The position numbers and the translations under genes are program-made. Of a stretch of 64,000 nt of DNA, positions 56,674-64,000 are shown one piece after another. How positions within the stretch are numbered: the stretch's first letter is position 1; the number at the start of each line of letters is the position of its first letter. The stretch spans positions 465,180 through 529,179 of the forward strand of contig KB445811.1 of NCBI GenBank assembly GCA_000320605.2. Direction: 5' to 3'. This DNA comes from Gelatoporia subvermispora B. Lineage: Eukaryota; Basidiomycota; Agaricomycetes; Polyporales; Gelatoporiaceae. The notes below the pieces were generated by a model that worked only from the letters and a program-made list of their open reading frames with translations, was not told where the DNA came from and did no database searches.

Positions 56674-58473
56674 ATGATGCACTTTAAAAATCTAGTAGCA
56701 CGAGATGAGATGTTCGCATGTTACTACCACGTTTGCTGTAGTGGTGACGCGATGCGACTGTCAGATCGCATTCTTATGGCGAGTATGGCAATCACCGTGA
56801 ACCCTATGTCAAATCTTACCGCGAAAATCACAGGATCTTGGACACAGTTCACCAGATCCTCATATGTCATCTCGTGTGCACATACGCCGTCATCGACCAT
56901 GACAATCTCATCGCACTGATGACGGAAACCTGGTAGGTTACTTTACGAATTACGTGTCTTGAGGTCACCAATGCTGCATGCAGGGATCTGTACGTGAGTT
57001 GTTATTCCGTTCTCGCATTTCTTTGCCCAGTCCAACCGAGAATGTGTCAGGCGACGGCATATGTGATAGTGCGTACACGACAACAGATAGTACAGACGTC
57101 AGCTGATTTCAATGTAGGCCATCATGAATATGTGTGTCCGAAGGCACGCAAACTGAAGCATTTTTGCCTTCGAATCTGGGAACGTACGTTGACCATGAAT
57201 TTCCCCTATCGAAGTTTGAGCCACTAACTCGCAACGTGCCCCAAAATTCTAGTTAACAACAAAAACTGGCTCGTTGTAATTGTCATCGTAGGAAACCTCG
57301 CAGTTATTCTACTTCCCCCTCTATTCTGATTCAGACTACTTCCAGATGATCTGCTCTTTCGCAGAATTTGGTGTGTTTAATGGATTGTCCCATGCACAAA
57401 GTTACTTATTGGATCTCTGATTGTTCAGGAGGACAGTTGGGCAAGGACTATGTCATGTTCGAGAAGGTCACTCTTATAGCCGTTATCTAAAGCATTTGTG
57501 GTCAGAGAGTGAGTACACGCCCAATGTCATATTTGGGTTGTTGGGGATCGGCGCTGATTGCATGCAGTACAGCGAGATTATTGTCCATGGCAAGCTGTCG
57601 GGTCAGCGTAACCTTTCGGTACATGTCAATGTTCTGGTGTCCTAGCCTTGACTGAGCTATCCAATCAGTTCGAATTCTACTTTGGCGCAAAGCTCTGTTT
57701 CGTGTCAGACTCCCTCATCGCGCTCTCTCAAGTCGCCTTCCTGTGGAACCATCAGAGTCAGATCTCGAGGTATATCCACGCCCTACGACGAGGTGGCATT
57801 TCCCTCACGCTCTCGCCTGGGCTTGTAGAACGATCTATATAATTTGGACCCTCATCATGTACAGCATCAACACCGCCTTAGTCACCGCGTGCGTTTCCTG
57901 ACGCCCAGAGGCTGATATCTCGCACTGATGATCTCTCAGCTTGTGCGCGCTAGGCGTGTTGGTCGCGGTGCGTGCACAGATGCCTACCGTCTGCATTCAC
58001 ATCTCTGAATTTTATTTAGTGGTCTACAATGCCGCAGAGCCTGGTGTACGTCCCATTCATTGCCTCCTTGCCCACTCGTACGTCATCCCTCGCTTGCCAG
58101 AAGTGCTCATTCGTGCTTACCTCCACGCCACGGCAAGTGCTCTTCAATGCTCTCCTCGCAAGCCTAAATGCGCGCCACGAGCTGCGCGAGACGATGCACG
58201 GGGACGACGAGTTAATTTCGGTCCCACTCTCCGGAGGCACACACACGGCGTCGTCTGACGACGTACATACACGGGAGCACGCGTAGCCAAGTGGGACATG
58301 GGCCGCGCTCATCTGCGTAGCACCTGCCTGGGCTCCCCATTCGCATCGAGAAGGAGGACAAGATAGACCGCTCGGAGGAGATCGTGTTGCTAGACGTATG
58401 GGGCGCGTACCTTACAGAGTCCTTCTGCTCCCCGAAAGGTAGGTATTTCACAGGCCTAGGTTCGTGGCCCTAG
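56674..58473 (+). pseudogene. DUF6534-family gene, truncated and frameshifted (gene 3)
   Basis: This is a relative of gene 1 (979-2969) in opposite orientation, with similarity in exons and in introns (ctgcagaggtgacgcgatgcgg against gtagtggtgacgcgatgcga). The 5' part is missing: similarity starts at HFKNLV (about 56686), where gene 1 has the preceding SLYGVTTIQSYLYFHR exon. Later exons are recognisable: TVHQILICHLV (about 56840), FVSDSLIALSQVAFLWNHQS (about 57702), TLIMYSINTALVTA (about 57850), VLFNALLASLNARHELRE (about 58136) and LPIRIEKEDKIDRSEEIVLL (about 58333). Between the last two, a shift relative to gene 1 produces an early TAG at about 58285. The missing start and this break point to a pseudogene. 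Confidence 0.65.
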
Positions 58474-59759
58474 CACGGAGAATGCAGTCAGGTTAGGTGT
58501 TGCTATGTTTGTACATCCGGGCGTTTGATGGGCCTCAAGCAAGCTTTGATAAATTGTGATTTGCGTTCTCTGGAACACAGCATCCTCGTGATTCGTGGAA
58601 CACATGCTGGGCTTCAGTTTCTCGTCTCGCCCCTTGTGGTACCTTCGCATGATCTACATGATTTAGACCTGGTTATACGAAAATATGACACAGAAAAGCC
58701 TAAGAGAAGAACTGGACCGCCATGATGACGGAGGTGCTGGACATGTTAGTAGCGTGGGACAATAAGGGGATATGGTAATACTGCCTTGGATGTAGGTATC
58801 ATGTCTTATTGCGCAACTTAACAGCGTAGTATATCTCATATAGATTCATCTAGGGCTATGACGCCGATCCGGGGGAGAACATATCACCCTTGCTGCCACG
58901 GTCGGACTTCACACTATGTTTCATTTCATTTTGCGCCTCATTCATCTGTCAAAATATTGACGGCAGCTCCTTCTGGGTATCTCTTTGTCTCACAGGGGCT
59001 GCGGTTCTCCTCATTCGTATAGACCAAGCCACTCGCAATGCCCGATTGAAAGTCCAGGTGGCTATATTCACGAAGCCTTATCTGATATCATGACTGAGCT
59101 CTCGACGCTGCCTCACCTGACCCGGCACCGCGGTGGACTCGACACACCTATTGCTACCTGGCATGTTCTGGCTAGTAGGAAGAGACGTGGAATGCACTTA
59201 GAACATTGAGGGCCTAGAGTCGTCGACTTGTCAGGGACTTCAACTCACTGACAGGTCGTCGATGATTGAATGGATGGCGTCCTTTGTGATGTTGAACTTG
59301 CATTCGTGATGTCTGTTCATCTGGCGCCTGATCAATTTGGTCGGACTGACATAGTTCAGTCAGACGCAATCCGATCTGTGGAACACTGTCAACAACCTTA
59401 TTCAACTCATCAGGTCACGTTCGTACTGATTGCCTGTCTCCTATATGTTCAGCATAATCAGAGCATACCACAATCAGATGAGAGACGGCACTATCAGATG
59501 CCCCGAAGAGAAGAAAACGTGAGTGGCGCGCACAACTCCAATCGTATGATGAACTATTCATTGTCATCTGTAGTGATATCGAAGCCATCAATCTGAAGTT
59601 GCACTAACCCAAAAGCAGAACATTGAGGAACACTGGTGACCTGTGGTATCTGCCGTGGCAGTTGCCTACCGTGCATATATACTTCCTTTGGGCAATGTTT
59701 TCGAGTCCATCCCCAGACGTGGATCCAGCTTGTCTCTGTCCGATACGCTACTTCTGATC
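58474..59759. other. Intergenic, no recognised gene
   Basis: Short frames occur, one with a hydrophobic stretch (SSFWVSLCLTGAAVLLIR, about 58962-59015) that could be a remnant of another membrane-protein copy. I could not tie it to a family. Confidence 0.35.
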
Positions 59760-61739
59760 ATGGAGAGTACGCTGACGGATACGCTTCTGAATCGAACATT
59801 GGGTGCTTTAGAATTAAGTGCGTATCTCGCATTTACTTTTTGTGAACGTACTCGTCAGACGTTTGGCAGGCACCTTTATAACATCCATGTAGGCCGTTTG
59901 CTACATTTATGCGTTACAAGAAGTCTGAAAACTGCCCGGACAGTCTGTACGGCGTGACTATCCTTCAGACATACATCTACTTCCATCAGGACAGCCATGA
60001 CCCCGTGTGGCTAAAGTGCAGCGTATGTTCACAGGCTACTGGACAGCACTGTTCAGGATCTCACTGAGCTACCAGATTGTATGTCTCTGGTAAGCAGCGT
60101 GAAACGTCTCAAGAACAGCGCTGCATACCATAACAGGATCTTCGACACATCGCATCAAGCCTTCAGCTGTCATTCCAGCTACACTTACACGGTCACATAC
60201 TTCGGCAATGTGATTGCCCTCAATAATGTAATCTGGTGAGCATGGATGAGATGGAAACTCATGTAACCAGCATCTCATGAAAATTGCAGGTCGATTTATG
60301 TGAGCACGCATAGTCCCTTGACACTGTCACGATACCTCAAACATACAAATCTAGGCAATGGTCTACTTGACGGTGAGTGCAAACGAACTACATGCGACAC
60401 CTTCATGACATACAACTTTGGGTGTCAGGGATTGACCGATCTGCTTGCCCGAGGGTATGTCCAAATTGACCTGGAACAACTAGTGCTGCTGTGACATGTT
60501 TTGCCTCTAGCATCCTTTGTGCCCGTATCTGGAAATGTACATGCATCAACGAGTTTATCTTATTCAGCGAATCTCACCTGCTCCCTTAGTCGACCAAAAG
60601 GCCCATATACCTGTAATGATGATTGTGAGGACTTCCCTTACTCTTCTAAATACACCGTGCAGTGATTCATGTGGTTCCTTAGATGCTCTGTTCTGTTGGA
60701 GAGTGCGGCAAGTAAAATGTTAGTGAATGTCCTTTCTATAGCTAATTCAATGGCGTAACAAAAGCTGGAATGATTGGTACGTCTGTATGTCTTTGTCTGT
60801 TCGATCCGAGTTCCCAAGTGAAGTGCTCTCAGCATTTGCTATCAAAAAGTACGTTATTAATTCATTGTATTAAGTTCGAAAAATCACTCATCTATCTACA
60901 AGGGAGCAATCGCCGGATGCTCAATTCATCGTCGCTCGTTCACTCTCGGTAAGACCCGTGGCAAGCTGCTAGCTGTCTACCCTGATACCTCGTCAGGTGG
61001 ACTTCTACACTGGACTGGGTTTTGGTATCGTTGCGGATCTAGTCCTTGCGGGGACGCAAGTTGTGATTTTCTACAAACAATGTGGAAGGATCAAAAGGTA
61101 GGACTGACCTTACGTGCGTTTTGAAATGCGGCTGACTCCTCATGATCATAGAACCAAATCTATCATCCACACACTTATGCTGTATAGCATCAACACCGGG
61201 TTGGTAACCAGGTACAATATTATATATCCTCCACTGTGCTATACTCATGCCTAACATTACACGAAGCTTGTGTGCAATACTGGAATGCATCACGGTGAGA
61301 ATTCTTCACAGCATCGTGCGAACATCATGTGGCTCAGTCAAGGATACAGTGGGGGGCAATGCCGAACACTCTCGTGTATGTTGTGTTCTATACCGTGACG
61401 CCGCAACGTGAGCCAACTCAAAACATACGGTCAATGAAGTATTTGAACTGTTTTTGCACATTCCAGTGCTTACCAATGCCCTCTTGGCCACACTGAACGC
61501 CAGACAGGACTTGCGTGATGCTGCAAAGGGAGGATCTGGATTGCTCTCGATCCCTCTGAGCTCCATTGCGCCTTCTTCTGCTGCTGCAGTTGTAACAATA
61601 GGGGGGAGTCACAGAGACAAAGAGGTGAGACTTAGAAGCCGATCCATGATTACTAACAGGTGTCCGATGTGAAGTGACTGAACAGGTCGATCATGTGCCT
61701 ATGGATTTCAAGATCGATCGAATGGATGATACGTTCTGA
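59760..61739 (+). CDS. DUF6534-family multi-pass membrane protein (gene 4)
   Basis: The start MESTLTDTLLNRTLGALEL at 59760 has the family N-terminus. Exons then read SLYGVTILQTYIYFHQDSHD (about 59945-60005), HQAFSCHSSYTYTVTYFGNV (about 60154-60214), FYTGLGFGIVADLVLAGTQV (about 61002-61061), TKSIIHTLMLYSINTGLVT (about 61153-61210), MPNTLVYVVFYTVT (about 61361) and LTNALLATLNARQDLRDAAK (about 61463). The last intron probably joins SHRDKE to VDHVPMDFKIDRMDDTF with a stop at 61737-61739; without it the frame ends at 61672. No break is evident. Function is unknown. The LINE fragment inserted about 130 bases downstream. Confidence 0.72.
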
Positions 61740-61856
61740 CAAGGGCATCGATGAAGCTCATTACGGTTTCGCTGCAAGCAAGTTCGTTCCTCGAAGTTCG
61801 GAGAGTGTGGGCAGGCGCCGGCCGGTCGGAGCTGAGCTCGGGAGGCGCCGGGAACT

Positions 61857-61870
61857 GAGTGCACGGAGTT
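61857..61870 (+). repeat. Target-site duplication (left) of the truncated LINE
   Basis: gagtgcacggagtt is repeated exactly at 63355-63368. On this side it abuts a T-run (61869-61876), the poly(A) of a minus-strand element. Confidence 0.9.
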
Positions 61871-63354
61871 TTTTTTAAAGTCTGCTTTCTTATATACCGC
61901 GTACTACGTAGGTACAGTTGCGGTTCTATCTACGATACGAGGCCCATAGATAGGAGACAAACGAATACAGAGCCGAGTTCCCTACACCGAAGGGGTCAAT
62001 CGCGCTGACCAGACTCAGCACGCGCACGTTCAACCAAGAGCGTCCCGCTCATGCTCCGCATCAAACGCAGCAAGCACAGCCTCACGCTGCGCTGCGGGGG
62101 TCACTCGCCAGAGGTGCGCGCGGCGCACTAGACGGAGCAGGAGGGCGCAGTATGGCCCGTCCTGTACCCCTCGCTCGAGCTCTTCCTGAGCCTGTTGTTG
62201 GAAGTCCGCGAATTCGAAAGTCGCGGCCAGCGGGTTATTCCGCAGGAACCACAGCACATCATCGAACGGGTCGAGGCGGAGTAACTGCTCCAGGAGCCGA
62301 CATCGCGGCGCCCACTTCCGGACCCACACCGGGCACACGGACAGCATGTGTGAAATGGACTCGACGGGGTGGCTGCACAGGCAGCTCACGGGCCCGTCGA
62401 GACGAAATCGCTCACGGAACTCACCGACAGGCGCATGGCCCGTCACCACACGCGTGAACCGGGCGAATGTGCGTGAGTCGTCGCCGAGGTGCTCCAGGAA
62501 AGGATTCCCCCGCGTCTTGTGGGATAGCTTCGTACGATACGCTGCGGGCAGCATGAGATGCCTGCCGCAGTACTGGCCGTGTTCAGTTTGCGCGCGCCAT
62601 GCACGGCGCATACGCTCGAGGACGCGCGACTGCGCAGCAGACACGGTGACGGTGTTGGGCGGCTCGAGGCGGAGCGCATCCTTCGCACGTTCGTCAACAA
62701 ATTCGTTGGCGGGGATGCCAACATGGGAAGGGCACCAGTGCACATGCACTGCGTGATCGGGCGAGCGGCGTAAGAACTCCCGGAGGTGGCTGCAGGCGAG
62801 AATCGAGCACATCTGGGAGGCGTGAACCGACGGATCGAGAATGGCGCGCGCCGCGGCCTTGTTGTCAACGAATAGGTGAAGCCGTGGTCGCGCCGCTGTG
62901 TTGTCGGAAGTGACAGCATGGTGGATGCCCATGGCTAGGGCGAGCATCTCCGCGTCGAAGACAGACGCGACGCCGCACGCAACCCGCCGGCTGCCGACAA
63001 GCCGCGAGCCACAAAACACGGCGCAGGCTGCGCCAGATCGCCATCCGCGGCGGCGTTCCATAGAGCCGTCCGAGAAGACAAGGACCGCACCTGGATCCGA
63101 TGCAGCAGCACGCAGTCGCGGCACGAAATCGGTGCGAACCCAGGCCGCAAACTCCGGTGCACCTTTGGGGGGGCCCCCTTCCAGGTGGAGGAATATACGC
63201 TCCTGGAACCTGTCGAGGAGACGGTTGCCCGGCTGTGCTTCCTCGTGGAGAGCAGAGAAGTCCTCAGACGACTCCCTGCCAAAACGGTCGATGTGAGAGA
63301 GGGGGGTCACGGCGTCCTGTGAGCAGTCCCCAGACAACGGAAAAGGAGCATGTG
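61871..63354 (-). mobile_element. 5'-truncated non-LTR retrotransposon, minus strand
   Basis: The 1.48-kb insertion is bounded by a 14-bp target-site duplication, with poly(A) at its 3' end (T-run on the plus strand at 61871-61876). Only the 3' part of ORF2 and a 3' UTR of about 150 bases are present, as expected from incomplete reverse transcription. It belongs to a different family from the 10.4-kb element: its RNase H keeps its catalytic residues and its finger differs. Confidence 0.9.
62030..63354 (-). pseudogene. LINE ORF2 C-terminal part with RNase H (5' truncated)
   Basis: The frame is open to the truncation point and has no in-frame ATG at its start, consistent with the missing endonuclease and reverse transcriptase. 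The RNase H domain shows the catalytic set: D in LVFSDGS, E in VFDAEMLALAMG, D in LFVDNKAAARA and D in PANEFVDERAKD, with HWCPSHVGIPANEF typical of Tad- or I-like LINE RNase H. A C-terminal finger (CLCSHPVESISHMLSVC) and an Arg-rich tail follow; the stop is at 62030. No internal stops are seen over more than 430 codons, suggesting a young insertion. Confidence 0.88.
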
Positions 63355-63368
63355 GAGTGCACGGAGTT
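63355..63368 (+). repeat. Target-site duplication (right) of the truncated LINE
   Basis: This is an exact 14-base copy of 61857-61870 at the 5' (truncated) end of the minus-strand element. Confidence 0.9.
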
Positions 63369-64000
63369 GAAGTTTGAACTAAAGCAGAGCGCAGCCCGCA
63401 TGGTTCGCATATCCGCTAGCTGATATATTTCAAACTATCCATCGATGAATCTGTTCCTCATGTATTCAACATCAGCTCTGAGACCACAGAACATGCATCG
63501 ACTTTGCATGGTTTAGACTTACGCGACTCTTCTCAACCATATTGGCTACTGGCACCATCGCAGACTCAATGCTCCCGGTACTGGGAGCCTCATCGACAGC
63601 AGTAACACACATGTCCGTACTCATGACAACTATGAGACTTACAGGGACATCTGACTACTGATTGACACTTGTCAGTTTTCTCACTGTCCTGTGTTGTCTC
63701 TAAGTTCAAGCGGGAGATCTTCCTTTACAGGCCCGTGAATGTTCGAAGCATTTGCGCTATAAGGGGACCTCGAACGTGCCCCACTTTATCTTTTTGTCCA
63801 GAGTCAAAGGAGATATATGTGATGTTGAAAAGATCGGCGGCGATGAGTGTTCAAAGGTGAGAGTGTATCTTCCGAGTGGCGGACGTACGGTGACGTATCC
63901 CCAGGCCATCCACGTATATACGGGCCCAGTTGACTTTCACTTCGACTTCAAGTCATTTTGTACGGACGTTTCTCAGAAAGCTTTCCGGAAGTGCTGCTCG
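63369..64000. other. Window end, no recognised gene
   Basis: Only short frames without family likeness are seen. A partial gene continuing beyond the window cannot be excluded. Confidence 0.35.

Noticed and set aside
1..64000. tRNA and rRNA genes, CRISPR arrays, bacterial-type operons or riboswitches
   Set aside because: None seen. No convincing A-box/B-box pair, no regularly spaced identical repeats, and gene structure is eukaryotic.

Overview
The window looks like a nuclear contig from a basidiomycete fungus of the Agaricomycetes, probably a wood-decay or litter species. The grounds are frequent small GT-AG introns (mostly about 40-100 nt), two multi-exon laccases, several Agaricomycete-type DUF6534 membrane-protein genes, MYND-finger genes and non-LTR retrotransposons. 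Most genes are split into short exons. I joined exons by eye from reading frame, splice consensus and family motifs, so exon borders are inferred unless a start, stop or splice site is given.

Layout. 0.6-3 kb: a DUF6534 gene on the minus strand with a duplicated 3' fragment beside it. 4.2-7.5 kb: two tandem paralogues of the small activating subunit of serine palmitoyltransferase. 7.5-10.5 kb: gene-poor DNA with degenerate tandem repeats. 10.6-12.9 kb and 24.7-26.9 kb: two intact laccases on the minus strand, both with a TATA box about 95-100 bp upstream of the ATG and with collinear sequence matches to about 1 kb upstream, so they come from one segmental duplication. Between them are a multi-exon gene with a possible MLKL/HeLo-like helical N-terminus (17.1-19.8 kb) and a head-to-head pair of ER-associated degradation genes: a Cue1-like CUE protein (20.2-21.1 kb, minus) and a FAF2/Ubx2-like UBA-UAS-UBX protein (21.4-23.9 kb, plus).

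30.2-32.4 kb: prenylcysteine oxidase (minus). 33.5-35.6 kb: a second DUF6534 gene. 36.2-38.0 kb: a frameshifted MYND-finger pseudogene (minus). 38.4-42.6 kb: the rRNA-processing protein Utp22/Nrap. 42.7-43.9 kb: the mitochondrial Fe-S P-loop protein Ind1/NUBPL, tail to tail with Utp22.

The most striking object is a 10.36-kb non-LTR retrotransposon at 44063-54424, bounded by a 14-bp target-site duplication and ending in poly(A). It has an unusually long 5' region with its own TATA box, an ORF1 that appears to need two introns to be read through (864 aa, CCHC knuckle, RGG tail), and an ORF2 with apurinic endonuclease, reverse transcriptase, an RNase-H-like domain whose catalytic acids all appear replaced, and a C-terminal zinc finger. 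ORF2 is broken once, at a six-C run. The insertion separates Ind1 from an intact single-exon MYND gene (54.85-56.33 kb).

56.7-61.7 kb: a DUF6534 pseudogene, resembling the 1-3 kb gene in opposite orientation, and an intact DUF6534 gene. 61.87-63.35 kb: a 5'-truncated LINE of another family on the minus strand, also with a 14-bp target-site duplication, carrying a normal RNase H domain. I recognise nothing in the last 0.6 kb.
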